Source: Lamellibrachia columna (lineage: Eukaryota; Annelida; Polychaeta; Sabellida; Siboglinidae). Taken from it: a DNA stretch of 64,000 bases. The first letter of the stretch is position 1. Each line of letters opens with the position of its first letter. Position numbers and translations under genes: made by a program. Of the stretch, positions 14,601 through 29,600 are shown in pieces. The stretch lies in NCBI GenBank assembly GCA_963662155.1, contig OY759270.1, positions 52,693,374-52,757,373 on the forward strand, in the 5' to 3' direction. The notes under the pieces were generated by a model. The model was not told the origin of the DNA. It made no database searches and saw only the letters and a list, made by a program, of their open reading frames with translations.

Positions 14601-17600
14601 GTCTATTGTTGTGTAGGAATGCATCGACAAAGAGATTTTGTGTCTGAAACCACACAAAATAACCCATATAACCAAAGCTTATAGGGCGATTAAACCAACC
14701 CGTTGGTAAAATAGTTATTTTACCCTTATTCAAATACCACAAAACATCCCGCCACATTTGAACTGCCAGAAATCTTCATTTATGCAACAAAGTCAAAGAC
14801 TTAAAATAATTTTCCTTGTCTGTCAGCTGTGCGCAGTTGATTTGTTGCCAATACATCATCTGGCCATTTATTTGCATCTTTGTTGTCTAATTTATTTAGC
14901 AAGAAACAGTGAGTGTTTGACAGTTGACAGCCATGCCACTCTGCCCCCCACCGTCAACAGCTTGTCTACCCACATACATCTGCACGGGTGACTGGGAGTC
15001 ATCAGTTCACCGTTTATAAATCTCCCATTGTTCTGACATGCGTGAAGATTTAAAAACAGCCTGAAATAGCACAACTGTAGACAATTGTAGGTGCGCCAAA
15101 TGACGTGCAAGAAAGTTATTTCCAGTGGATTTATATTTATCTTTTTGACGTGCCAGCATCCACTGGACGGTCCCCTTGTGGGTCCATGTGGGAATCACAG
15201 CCATTATCAACTAACACAAGATCACAGAGAAACTAATAAAAAACTTTTCCTTTAAGATGATGTCATCTTTAAATACTGATTCACTAGTTTAATCAATTAC
15301 TTCCAACAGACACCCACACATAATAAAGTAATTTCTTAAGACCAACTTACATTAAGTTTGAAATATTTGTTCATAATATAAACCTGTGCACAATGTTATG
15401 TCATCCAGCTGAATTACTGATTTCTTTACTTTCTAGCTAAAAATTTTAACTTGTTAAGTACAAATATTACCAGAAAACATTAACTGATAACATAAAATAC
15501 CACTAACAACAAATACGTGGTAATAATCAATTAGATATGACTAATTTTTGCAGCCTACCAAACGTGACAAGATAGCCATAAAAACAAGATATAGGAGCCT
15601 TGATTATAGCGAGCTAATTTTACACCATTGTGTTACTATGTCATTAATAGCGTGAATGATCATAGGTGTGTCACATATCATAAATAAAAAGCCATGGATG
15701 TGTAAACAAGACAGAGCTACAAATCAAGTTATTGAAGACTATTTTAGGTGAATACATGTGACTGTTGCAACGACTGTAGCAATTTATTGCATACTGCACT
15801 GCAACTTTACTGTCCGAGATGTAACCTTTTGTTGATATTATGATCGATTCTTTTGTAGGAATGATTGACTGTAGCCGTTGCTGCGTCTGTGCGCACGCAC
15901 ACACGTGTGTGTGTGTGCACATGCACAAATACATCAAAGCATGCACTCACACAGACAGTAGATTCTATTATTATATGATTTTGGGTGGATTAATGAAGTG
16001 TGTGGATAGTGTATTAATATTGTTCCCACAAAAATGCTTACAGATTATCGAAGAAAAAGGATTACGGAAGTAAGGATAAACGAGACATGACTGTATTAAC
16101 AAACTGGAAAACTTGAAAGTGGAAAGACCGTGAAATGAGTTTGGGAAACATTTTCAACAATTATCTCCAATTCACTTTCTACTCCACTCCTCAACCATCA
16201 GACAACAGGGAGGCAACAACAGTTGAAAGAGACATCGTCTATACAGGTATGACATGCCTTAAGTCCCTATGTAACCACAACACTTGAAATGTGCAGTGTG
16301 AATACAAAGGGCACAGGCCACGGGTGAACCTGGCCAGCAGCAGGTAGACAGCTCTGTCTGGGTGGGAGGTTCGCGGGCACCTCAGGCCAGTGTCACATAC
16401 AACATCACATGTTGGGTTGACAGCCAATCGTCACGCACTGATGTCACTGCCGGATGAAACCAGCTGCGATGACATCATGCGATGATATCATGCTCCGGTG
16501 GCGCGCGACCAATGATCTATATCTACAGGTGCCATTGAACGGAACTGTAATCAGCTGTTTGACCACAACCCAACACCTGACAGAGAGACTAATTGACTGT
16601 AATGTGACACAGTGGCATCTAGTGATGTCATTGTGGTCTACTGTGGTTAATCAAAGCTTGATTATCTAAGATCCGCCTACAATGATGACAGGGCTCCAGC
16701 GGTGGTAGGTGAGGGAAGACAGGTTGGGGGAGAACAGGGAGGGTGGGGGATTCCAGGAAGGGGGGAGAACAGGGAGGGTGGGGGATTCCAGGAAGGGGGA
16801 AGAAGGACAAGTGGGTGTATGTCTCAAGGCTCGTCAATTGGAAAGGCTGACAGGTGCATGCTACCTGCTCTTGACAATGTCAAACAACATCACACCACTG
16901 GACAGGGGTCAGTTTTTATAGTGACCTTATCAATAACCGGTCAAGACCCAGTGTTCAGTTCAACAGGCCACAGTACATTGTTGGCTTTAGTGAAGCTAGT
17001 TATCAAGCTAGCAATACATAAAATGTTTTTAATTATAATAAATCAAGCTGAACTTGTCAGTATGACTTATAACTCTGTATCAGTCTATTCAGGAGCTACA
17101 AAATCCTTTAATTCCACTCTCGGAATACAACCATAATCACTGCTTCATTCACTGAACATCCCTGTCACCAGTATCCATACTGTATCATCACAGTATCCAT
17201 ACTGTATCATCACGGTGTTATTTCCAGTCTGGCAGTTGCTGTTATTTCCAGTCTGGCAGTTGCGACACTCAAGCGAGAAACTAAACAACCGGTATCAGGC
17301 TGTAGTCACAGTAGTATCTGTGACAGTGGCAGCTGTTCAGATAGTCCCAACATCAGACACCAGTAGACATGAGCCTGACATCAGACACCATTAGACACGA
17401 GCCTGACATCAGGCACCCGAAGTTCCCAATTCCCCACAACAACACAAGGCAGCTGTCCCCTGTGCCATACTTCTCATGGCTGACATGATAGTTGACATGT
17501 TGTCATCCGCACATGCTTCAGTCACATGACAGCCAGAGTGCAAGGTGTAGCGAAATACTACCCGGGACTCACCAGATCTCTGTTCCAGTACAAAGGGGCT

Positions 17601-20600
17601 TTGTAAATATAAAACATTCCAATAATTCAGAAATAATTTATATAGAATTAACCACTAACCACACCTACCCAATCACAACAAAGGAAAACTTGATGCAACA
17701 TTTCAAAAACTAAAAAAATATATCATTCTAATTTTGCTGTGACAATCCAAGTGGATTCTTGACACTCAGCCCTAAGCATAAAGGGGAGCAGCCGTGGCCT
17801 AGTGGTTAAGGTGTTGGACTCTAAATTCAAGGGTTATGAGTTCAAGACCCACACTGGTCACGGTTCGTTTTCGAAGCTTAGGCAATTTCGTTTACCCTAC
17901 TTTGCCTCAGTCTACTCAGCTGTAAATGAGTACAAACACTGTTTGGAAGGTACCTGCGATGGACTAGTGTCCCGTCCAGGAGAGTCAGTATAACTGCACT
18001 CTAAGTTGCTTAGCACTACAGAATCCAGGTTTAAGCACTGGCCATATAAGCCTTCATGGCTTCCTAAGGCGTAATGCCTGGGGGATGACTTTACCTACCT
18101 TTACCTAACCACTAACCACACCTACCCAATCACAACAAAGGAAAACTTGATGCAACATTTCAAAAACTAAAAAAATATATCATTCTAATTTTGCTGTGAC
18201 AATCCAAGTGGATTCTTGACACTCAGCCCTAAGCATAAAATAAAAGAATAAATTAAATCTCACCTCATCATCTTCTGTGTCGACTGGCACGATCTGTAAC
18301 AAAAGACAAAATATTATTAATACATGTTCCCAATTTAAACAGGGCAATTAAAAAGCTGATTGTGAAATACAACATCCAATAGCAAACATAATTTCATCGT
18401 AAACATATTTGTTAAAACCACTCGTATGGAAGTCAATCCAGGCCACAACTTGTGGCGTGAACGCAATTGGTGCTGTTTAAATACCTGTGAATAACATGCT
18501 GGCCTAACTAGCAGACACCTTACAACAATGGAGAGTGTTCAGTATGTTAAATCAACAACAAAATACAAATCTATCAGTAAAGATTGCCTTATCAGTGTAG
18601 TCATTTAATAAAACAAAAAAAGCTGTTTATCTCAAAAGTACAAATCAATATCCTGTTAGGACAGGGAAAAAAATATCAGGGAGACATTATAGATGATCCG
18701 GCCATAAATAATCCATCTGTCCATCTGTACCGGTAGCTAGCCCATTCCCATTGGCTGGAAATGGGAACAGGGACCAGCTGTTGTTAATGGTGCTACTTAT
18801 GGCAAGGACAGTGCCAGAACTAGCACTGATTTACCCACCACACAAACAACATTATATATTCGTTGGCTTCTCTAAACATGTCATGTTTGCTAATGTTAAA
18901 CACTGGCAGATTTGTCCAATCTTGATTCCTGGAAAACGCAGTATATCCCACGATGCTAGCAAACACCCATTCATAGTCCACACTGCTAGTACTAACTACT
19001 CCAGCAAATAAAATGTTTTGATGAATTAAACTACTATGCCACGGGTAAAATTACTGCCAGCATTATGCAATATTTCTGTACAGAAATTGGGTTGAAAGCT
19101 CCAAAGTAATCTGATTCTACAATGCAGTTCTTTGACTAAAAACACTGAACCAAACAAAGCAGACCAGATGTGATAGTCCTGGGCACTGCACTTTGAGCAG
19201 AAAACATCCCATCCTGTCTGATGGCAGAACCAAAAATAGCAGTGATCAAATAAATGACACTGCATTTCCCAATAGAGTAGATCCTAATCAGGACCAAAAA
19301 ACTAGGTGGGATCATCAACTTACCTCTCTTATCTACACTGTGAACATCTCATATAACTTCTGAGGTGACATGCCTTTCTAACTGACCCAGTCCCAGGGCA
19401 TAATCCTCAGTGACACAATAATTCAGCTGTCAACTGTAAAAATTCGGGGACAAGTAACTATGCAGCTGCAAATATTTTTTTTGGCTGACTTCCGCTATTG
19501 TGGAACAACAGCAAGATATTAAAAAGCTGGCATGATTTAAGGTGCACACAACAGAACAATGTGTCAAAAATCAATGTTTCCATACATGGCGATACGCTTC
19601 AATGGACAGAAGATCTACAGAATACAGTAAACCATTTGGGCCTGCTGCTTGCAAATGGAAAATCCCCAGAATAGATTGTGACTTATAGTTATACGGGCAC
19701 TCACAGATATACATGATTATGTCATAAAAGACATGGGCTGATGGCCTGGTGCTTATAAATGTATTACAAAAGAGGCTGGAGCAAGGGGGGTTCTGAAAAG
19801 TATGACCTAGCACCAGCAGTGAAGAGATTGATAACTTGAACCAAAAGAAAAGGTGGATCATCAATCAGTAACAGCACACGTACACATAGGTCTGTAAGCT
19901 ACTTTGGCCACTCCTAGAAAGACACACAGAAGACAAGTGTCACATACACTGATCTGTCAATCACTATCGCTGCATGTAGAACATTTTCACGCAGTTTGTG
20001 GATGCAAGATTTTGAAAGTAATAAATGCAACACATGTATTATGTCTTCCTGGCAATCCAAATGATTCTGAAATGTTAACTATATAGCCCAGATAATAACA
20101 ACAAAGTTCTGGGCTTAATTATATGTCAGCAATAGTCAAAAGGGTCAACAATCTTCACCTGCTGTTACAAACAGACACACATAAGTAAGTTCCAACCAAC
20201 CAGTCAATAATGTGAAACATCAACATGGACGAATGGCCTGTGTCAGAATAGTAAACGGAACTAGATGATGAAATCAGGCGCTCATAGATGTGTAATGAAG
20301 CATACGACCAGCCAGGATGCTGATGATGGTGATGCAATTCAAAGTTTCAAGTAGGTGCCTCAGATTTCAAAACAGTCAGTATTATTACAGATTGTAGAAG
20401 TGGCCATGTGTGAGAGGTTGTGGAAACGGCCATTTGCGACTTGTTTTAAGCCACACACTGATATGTAAATACACTGTACATAGGAATTACACCACAGTTA
20501 AGTGACTATATAATCTAAACCTAGAATGACTGTCAGTTATTGGCCAAGAGATTGCTGCCTATGGATACAGGTTGTTTGTTAGTGTAACAATTTGTTTAGT

Positions 20601-23600
20601 GTAGATGTTCACTATGTGTTGCTGACTTTGAACAACATGCTGACGGGCAATCTGAATGACAATATTATAACATGAACTTTGCATTATGGTGACAACAAGC
20701 CAACTGTGATGACACAGTCTTCCTTATATGTAGACACAGCTCTTAATGGACAAACACCAACAATACTGGCAAACATTTCGAGTACATCTGTTCAGCAAGC
20801 ATCTGATACCTGACTATAACTGAAGTTAGAGGAAGTCACTGTCCTGACTCATGTCTGTTATAAACAGTACCTTCAACTGTTCACTTCACTACTTGGTAGT
20901 GTAATGTTACGCATACTTGACTTCGGACATAGATATTCATGGAATTATGTGAGCTTTTGTGCAGCAACAGCAGTATGACTGAATGCTTCAATAGAAGCTG
21001 AAATTGTGTTTGATTACACGTCTCACTCTGCTGTGGGCAAAGTGTAGCATGTTCAGAGCAACAAATGTCAGAGGGCATAAAGCGTGTGGGATATAAAGTA
21101 AACGATTTGCTTTGGAAAACAGGTATTCGATTTTGCGATTAATACCAGAAGCACATATACAGTAATACACGGGTGACCACAACTTGACATAAAACATGAC
21201 AATTGCAATCAAGGTAACTGCTAACTAGGTAATCCACTAATTAGACCGTAGTAGAATTTCACAATTTAACGATGGCCATTATTAAGAACATGGACCCATA
21301 ATTGTAAAGTATCCCACATCTGCATATACTACCAGATAACTGTCATGCTAGTTGGATGGTTGTTGAACGGTTTAATTGACTCGAGCCACAAAGGTTCCTA
21401 CCCCGTCATTGTCGACGATGTCGTTGTCGATGGCTGGAGCCATGAACAGGTCCCAGCCGTGGTGACTGCTCTCCCTCGGGGCTTCCCGTGCGCGGTGTTC
21501 ACACGACATCGTACCGGCAACCCCCCTCTCTCGACACCACTGACACATCCCGGACAGATCCTTCTCCGGCTTGCCCCACGGGATGAGAGCGGGGGCGAAG
21601 CCGTCGCCGGTCAGTAAACGATCCAGGAGGAGTTGGCACGAGTAGGAAACATTCATACAAAACGGATCTAGATCGAAGTCGTCGTCACCTACATACGCTA
21701 CTTCCCCGTGCGTCTCCGTGCCTGTGTGCAGACAGTCAACCGGACTATGTCCCCAGTAGAATTCAGCGAACATGGACAGCAAGCAACCGGCGGACGCCGT
21801 CAACGCGTTGTCACTTCGACGGGCGCACCCGGCTCTCTCACCGCAAACAGCTGATAGTACGCTAGTAGGCACGCAATCAGCTGACTGACATCGCTCGGGA
21901 TCGTCCAGGCCGAATCTACCGGCGGATGTCTCTGTCGAATACTTCGCTTTGGCAACACAAAGTTAGTGTGCCGCTGGTTTGCACCGGTTCTCTGTAACGC
22001 TTTTCGGTCTTTGTCACTACTTTTCCTAGACAGCACTTTCGCCGGTTAGCCGGTTAATAAGCTAGGCTGGCGAAAGTCCGGCCTCTATAACCAGCTGACA
22101 GGAGCCTCGTTCTCGATCGCACAAAGAAGCCTAGTGCCACGGGAAAGAACTATTTATATCCGCCAATCAGCGCCGCGTAGTGGATGATGCAATGTCAAGG
22201 TCGTGAGTAATGAACGCGCGGAGTGACGGCAGATTTTGTTTGCCCGTAAACTTTGTGGGAGTTTTTTTCGCGTCAGTTTTCTTTTTGACACCATCGTTGC
22301 TGATGATATCGACATTGCTGTGCTGACGACAATCTGCGAGCAACTTTCGTTTATAACTAGCACATGATTATGCGCGGAAATGCTAAACGTAGCTTGCCGT
22401 GGTGCAATCGAATAGTTTGGAAAATTTCTATAGCCCTTTCACCATGTGTCTGTCGGCGAGCACAACATACTTAGATTCTCCCTGGTCGTAGGCGATGGCC
22501 TCGGTGGTCAGATCTTCAAATTTCCCTTGAAATGCTCTACGACTTCATCGCAAAGCGGTTTTGTAGAGCTCATGTATGAATACTACTATTTCATGGAACG
22601 TGTTGTCGTAATCCCCCTTTGTACGAATTACAGTACACACGTTGTCGTTGTGTATGTACTGAAACGGATAATTAATTAATTTCAGCCCATTATCTTTTCT
22701 TTTACGATGACAATATGCTGGCATACATCACCCTCGGCGTATTTTTAACGCAATAAACTGGCTCATCAGAAGATGTGTGCCAATTACATTTTCCTAATTT
22801 TGATTATGGGTTTCGACTTAAGAGCGCCGAGTAGAGGAAAGTCTAAGCACAATAGTTCCGACAGCTTGACACATCGTCAAGTGGACGGCCGCTCTGAAAG
22901 GCTGACCGAAATAAAATAGCTGTTTATGCAAAAGAGTGTAGTTGAAAGCCGACGCGTGCAGTGCAAGTATCCGGCGGCAATCGTGATCCCTGCAACGCTC
23001 ACAGCGGAACGGCCGTATGTCGCTCGTGGGCCCTACGGTCAATGTCTACGATAATTCGTGTGGTCAAACTTACGGACACATTTGCTGAATATCATTTGAT
23101 GAAACCACAGAACCGGATATACGTTATGAAAATAGCCAGCAGAAAATCGTAGGCGCACGTTTCGCAATAATATATAATGAGATTAAACTCGTGTGTAGAT
23201 CATCTTGAAGATCGCCTCTGGCACTGCCACTGGCTATATGATTAAAAAACGCCAGAACTTAATTGTCTTAAATACGTTCTTCGAATATACATAGATAATT
23301 GCTTACCCGCAATGGTCATTCTTACAGGCTAAGGAAGCTACGTAAATCAAGTGCAAATAAAGTTTATATTTCAATCACGTCCGTATTAAACAAAATGGTT
23401 AATTGGAATCATCTGACCGGCCCCACCCAGGCACCTCTGACTCTGTAGTAACCCGTATTTTGATGGGTTAGAGAATGAGACCACTATGTAAGTGCCCTAT
23501 TTTGGATCTATTACTTCCCCTGGCAAATACACTAGTCAGATGGGTCGTATGGCTTAGTTTCTTATCCAAAAACTCGTATCCTATATGCCAGGTGGTAAAT

Positions 23601-26600
23601 GAACCAGTAATTTGCCACATAGGACTCCCCCTGGATCGGAGAACCCCTGGACCAAGTCAGAGCTACCATATGTCAGGTTATAGGCTTTTAATCATTGCTA
23701 TACATGCTCATTAACAATGCCACTGGGGTGAGGGATCAAGACCCCTGCAGCGTACCTGGGGGGTCACGAGTCCATAGTACTCCATACCTCATTTATAACT
23801 TGCAGTCACTGGGCAGTACTTGCACAATGGTGTTGATTTTTACATTTTATTAACATTACCTCCAAGTGAGCATAATATTAGAATATTGAACTTCTGAAAA
23901 CGTCATGACAAGTACAAGTGCTGGACACTAAGATATGTCGATATTTGTTTTATATCTCATCTAAAAACACCCACATAAGCTTTGTTAGCCGGGAAACTAC
24001 ACTAGTTTTTATCCTGTCATGTCCAGTTCCAATCCTGTATAGGCAACAAGGATATGATATACTAAGCTCAGCCAAACATTCCTGTGTTCTGATGATCCAA
24101 ACTGTCATGTCCACAATGGTCCAGTCAATCATCACATTGTCCTTCAGAGCATAAGATACTCCTCCAAAACTTCTCAGACTGAGATGTTCTACATAAGTAA
24201 TTTACTGCAATCAATTTACAATCAATCACTTGGACAACACAGCCTCTTTAATAGGGATTACTACTTTGATCTGGGGGAGTGGAGTTAAAAACCCTACAGG
24301 CAGGGTGCAATCAACCAAGGAGCTAAACACCCCACAGGCCTGGTGCCATCAACTCCATGAATGCCAAGTCATTAGGCCTCTCTCACATGTTACCTGTCAC
24401 TGACTGTCAATCTGTTATCTCTTGTCCTTCATGACCATAATCTCAGGTGCTTTCACTTCTCCTGCCTGAAGTGTGCCCTGGATATCTCCCTAGCTCACTT
24501 TTGCCTAAGTTACCCCTTCCACTTCCACGACTATCTCCTATGAAAAACACATTTGGTGTACCACTGAAATCCCCCCACCACTTGGCAGTGTTGATAGACA
24601 AGAAGAAGATAAAAGATTCTGGACTTATAAGATGGAACACAACTTGCTAGATACCCCACTAGACTAATATACTAAACACACTACAGGGTGCTCGTGAAAC
24701 ATAATCAGTTTAATCAAATTGGACATTAAGTGAACACATGGAAATAGTTTCTGCAGTGAAAGACTGGAATGCTCTACTGCCAAGCATTATCCCATGTAAC
24801 TCATTGGACACTTTCAAGAACAGTCTCTTTCTACATCTAAGAATAACCGCCATGTGCACTGACGTGGTGGTTCCAGAGCACGTTACTTTGCCAGTTGCAT
24901 GACAGATCCAGAATCTAACCTGATCACATGGAGACTTACACAGCTCAAACTGATGGACAATAGAGGGAAGACTGACAGGAGAAGCCCTCAGTCTCTGTCT
25001 GGTTAGGATCGGTGCATCAATCGCCATCAACGATCTGTCTGGTTAGGATCAGTGCATCAATCGCCATCAGTATCTGATGGACAAGTTGCTCCTGCCTAGA
25101 CAGTTCAGCAGTCAACCAACCTCACAATGTCCAGCTGAGAAAGCTATGCACTATCGGGCAGTATGCACTATCAGGCAGTATGCCATAGGTCAATGGTGCA
25201 TCTATATGTGCTAATTGTGCTTACATCTGTTCAACGACTGCAAAAAGGACGTTGCTATTTCAAACACTTGAACCTGTCAGAAACATGTATATTTATGTCA
25301 AAATACTACACATGCAACATTTAATATATCGTCATAAGGGACCATAGAAAAACTGCATAGAGGGTATACATATTGCTCTCAGAGCCTCTAGTGTATTTAT
25401 ACTTCCTTCAATATGAATATAACAGAGTCTGGTACCAACTTGTATGCGAGTACATATTGCTTGTATAATCTAGCACTGTATAATGCATGTTATATTAGGA
25501 AAACGTGTCCTAGACACATAGCAATACATTAACATTTGATTTAACATCTACAACTTATTTAATAATTATAATAATGATAAGTGAAGACATTTTCCCAGTT
25601 ACTTTACACATGTTATGGATGTTGGTGCATATTGGTTCTTTTGGACACTTTGAACTACCAACAACTGGGGACAAATGATTAAATTACAGCATTTCTGCCA
25701 TATGTAAATATGATATCACTCTTGACAACAGTGGGTTCTGCGTGGGAACAGCCTTGAAGTCTTGTAGCAAGTGGCGCGGGTTGACATTGATCAAGTGCCC
25801 TGATGCATTATTCCATCTGCTGTAGTGATGTAGGCATGTAAACCAGGGGATATGATGTGCTATTTAACATGTTCCTCCAGCAGGCCCAGTCAGGCAGTCA
25901 CTCCAGTTTTGTATGCCTGGTGAGGGCTCTGTGGCCAGGGGCCTACCCTTATTGACACCACACGAAGCCATGACGGATTACAACTGCCAAAATGCTGTCC
26001 TGATATATTTCCAAGTCAGCAGAAGCCAGAAATAGTAATGTTTACTGACTCTGGATAAGGCTATACAGCTATATTATTGCTGCATATTTTACTGTCTCTG
26101 GCAAGGTCAGTTATGTTTGTACAATGTACCACGTAACCCAGATATATGCAAGGATAGAGACAAAATCTTAAACAGCAAAACCCAGTTTGTTTACTGATAA
26201 GCCGATTTTGTCATTGATGTTATCTAACATTGTATAGTGTTTTATATGATTTTCTTTTTATTCTACAGGTGCTGTGTCAGCCTGTCAGGTGACCATGGGT
26301 GGCCTCGGTACAATTATGTCCTTGGTAGATCATATATGTCAGTGGCTCGTTGTCATTTGTTTTTCTTATGAACCATTTCTTTAAATTATTAATGCATTTA
26401 GTCTTTCCCTGTTGCTTTATGACCTTCAATTTCCCTTTCTGTGATGACTATTTCTTTCAATCTGACTTTTTATCAACTGCCTTCTTATAATTTTCAATAA
26501 ACAGTGATAATGAAAACATTATTATATTAATATTATAATAATAAAACAGCTGAATAATAACAATTAAGATTGTCTAATGTCTAAATGACCTGCATCGTGT

Positions 26601-29600
26601 ATAGTTCTACTTCTAAACACATTACCTGGATCATCTCCGAGCTGAAGCTATGTTAGCTATACTGGCATCAATTAAGATCTTATATCGCTGTCAGTGTCAG
26701 ACATGCTTCATAGATAAATACAGTTTGCTCAAGATAAAATATTTTTGTTTCACCATTAAAACTGACCATGGAACTATTTTGGTGACACCAGAGATATATC
26801 GCTCATGATACAGCATTTACTTGTATTGACAATTAGAAAAAGTATGAGACTAATATAGAAACACGACAATAGCTCAATAATGTTTTGCTTAGCCTCATTT
26901 AGCTCAACCAAGGTCAGTAATTTATGCCCATTGTACCGAAGCTAGGCTAGAATCATTATCATAACTGCAAAACTGGTAAACAACTCCGCATATCGACCTT
27001 TCAATGATAAATAGGCTGCAGCAATTGGATGAAATGTAGGTGTGTTGTGATAAGGCTGTTGATTGGCTGCGTATGGCCACACCACATTAGACACACCTTC
27101 TATAGTACTTTCCAGAAACACTGCAAAACGTGTGTCATGTAACATCCTAACTGGTTATATACCAGTTAATTATTTACTTATGAAGGATGGTACAGCGAAT
27201 CTCAGCACAGATTGAAAACATTCAAACATAATTAATGTAATTGTAAGGTTTTAACAAAGAGAAGAAAAAATAATCAATAAGCTGATTAAAAATACTTTCT
27301 CCTTTGGAACAATTTTGTTGCATTGGTCAGCACGACAGAGCAGAATGCACATTTCCAGAAGTCTTTTACAGTTCTATCATATGACAGTCATGACAAATTA
27401 CAATATGTTTATTGGTCACCATTGTGGCCCCACTTAATTTCTTGTCATTCACTTTTTAACTATTCAACACACATCTTTTAAAGAAAGATGCAATGGTTGA
27501 CGGATGAAACATTTCAGTTTCAAATACAACTGCACAAACACATTTTAAACTTAAAAGAGCCAAAAAACTTTTGCTTACCAGCAATATTAACAGGTAGATT
27601 ATATATGTCTGTTTAATGGTAATATGTTGAGGTTTTTATCACCACAAAAACACACAGTTGTTTATTCAACATGTGTTTTTCATCTTACCCATCACTCTAG
27701 ATATCCGGTAAAACAGCTCAATCAAGGGCATCATCTGCATTGCATTAGATATGAGAGCAACTTGAATGTGCTGACTGCATCAATCTATACCCTTGTTCAC
27801 CCAGCTAACATCCATCTACAAATGTGCTGACTGCATCAATCTATACCCTTGTTCACCCAGCTAACATCCATCTACAAATGTGCTGACTGCATCAATCTAT
27901 ACCCTTGTTCACCCAGCTAACATCCATCTACAAATGCACACCCTACTCTCCAGTTATCTCTCACACCAACAGAATAAAATGCAATACACATGCACGGTGG
28001 AGGGAAACACGGCCACATGTGGTTGTGCACCCTCACTACAGTAATTGTAATATTTAATGTATACTATTTTCTATATACTGTATTCCACCTGATAAGCATA
28101 GAGTACTCTTGGAAAAAAATAGGGCCATAGGAAAATGTCAAGGAATCTATTCTTATAAGCGTACAAAAATGTTTGTTTCTCTAGACAATAAGGTAACTGT
28201 TTAACACTAGTGGTGTCATTTGGTGACTAGTGTATAACAACGGAAAAGTGGTGCCGACTGTTCAACACCAAGTGGCAACACTCTTCAGTTTTCCACACTA
28301 GTCAAATTACAATAATTATGGATCCTGCTGATTAAAAAAGGGGGTGTATACTAATTAGGGCATGCATGCTTAATAGTTCGAATACGTTATTCAGTAATCA
28401 CGATAACTATAATAAATCATCTTCAATTGAATTGAATGTAGTTTTCTTCTACCCCAACTGAATCCCAGAATGATCTTGTTAGAATAAAATTGTACGTCAT
28501 GTCATACCCAAGCCTGATTATCGATCCATACATGGCCCAGATCTGTCATCGTTATTGTTTTTGCCAATTTAATATAACTCGGGCACACCTGAAGATAAAA
28601 ACACAAGTTGAAGTCGTGGCGCCACGGCTTCTGAAGAGCTTTTTATGTCGCCCTCTTTTGGGTAAAGTGACAAATGACACAGCATAACGTGTAGGCATCT
28701 TGCTACATTGCTAAGCTGTGATGTGTGAGGACCATACATAGGAAACAAGAATACAAGTTGTGAAAATTAAGTACCAAAATAGTGCCTCAGCGCAAGCTTG
28801 CTGCAATAACTATCTGGGGAGTCAATGGTGTCTGAATGTGGCATGTACAGTCCTAGGAGAAGAATGTGGCATGTAACAGTCTTAGGAGAAGAATGTGGCA
28901 TGTAACAGTCTTAGGAGAAGAATGTGGCATGTACAGTCCTAGAAGAATGTGGCATGTACAGTCCTAGAAGAATGTGGCATGTAACAGTCTTAGGAGAAGA
29001 ATGTGGCATGTACAGTCCTAGGAGAAGAATGTGGCATGTAACAGTCTTAGGAGAAGAATGTGGCATGTACAGTCCTAGGAGAAGAATGTGGCATGTAACA
29101 GTCTTAGGAGAAGAATGTGGCATGTACAGTCCTAGGAGAAGAATGTGGCATGTGACAGTCTTAGGAGAAGAATGTGGCATGTGACAGTCCTAGGAGAAGA
29201 ATGTGGCATGTGACAGTCTTAGGAGAAGAATGTGGCATGTACAGTCCTAGAAGAATGTGGCATGTACAGTCCTAGGAGAAGAATGTGGCATGTAACAGTC
29301 TTAGGAGAAGAATGTGGCATGTACAGTCCTAGGAGAAGAATGTGGCATGTAACAGTCTTAGGAGAAGAATGTGGCATGTGACAGTCCTAGGAGAAGAATG
29401 TCCATATTTTTAAAAGACAAAATAAGGGTGTACACATTTGTTGAGTATCTTGTAAAATAAACATAAGTCATAAGTCTGGTCTTACCCCATCTAACATAAG
29501 TCATAAGTCTGGTCTTACCCCATCTAACATAAGTCATAAGTCTGGTCTTACCCCATCTAACATAATTCATAAGTCTGGTCTTACCCCATCTAACATAATT

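Larger units (their letters stand above)
22171..28837. other. Upstream of exon 1B / long intron of isoform A
   Basis: No exon recognised. Contents: a LINE-like remnant at 24700-24900, a 39-bp tandem pair at about 24994-25066, and a 56-bp triple repeat at 27765-27937. The 23.4-23.8 kb stretch looks unique and is of unknown nature. Confidence 0.6.

Noticed and set aside
17785..17860. A genuine tRNA gene
   Set aside because: The A- and B-box motifs are there, but a normal acceptor stem and cloverleaf are not, and the sequence continues into a SINE body and tail.
17802..17993. 63-codon ORF at 17.8 kb
   Set aside because: It lies wholly within the SINE, starting in its tRNA-like head.
21774..21872. 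Longer exon 1B start at 21872
   Set aside because: That codon is GTG. The frame is open there, but the first ATG is at 21771-21773.
21800..22036. Apparent 78-codon ORF overlapping the sestrin exon 1B start
   Set aside because: The first codon is GTG, not ATG, and no ATG lies where a eukaryotic ribosome would start this frame.
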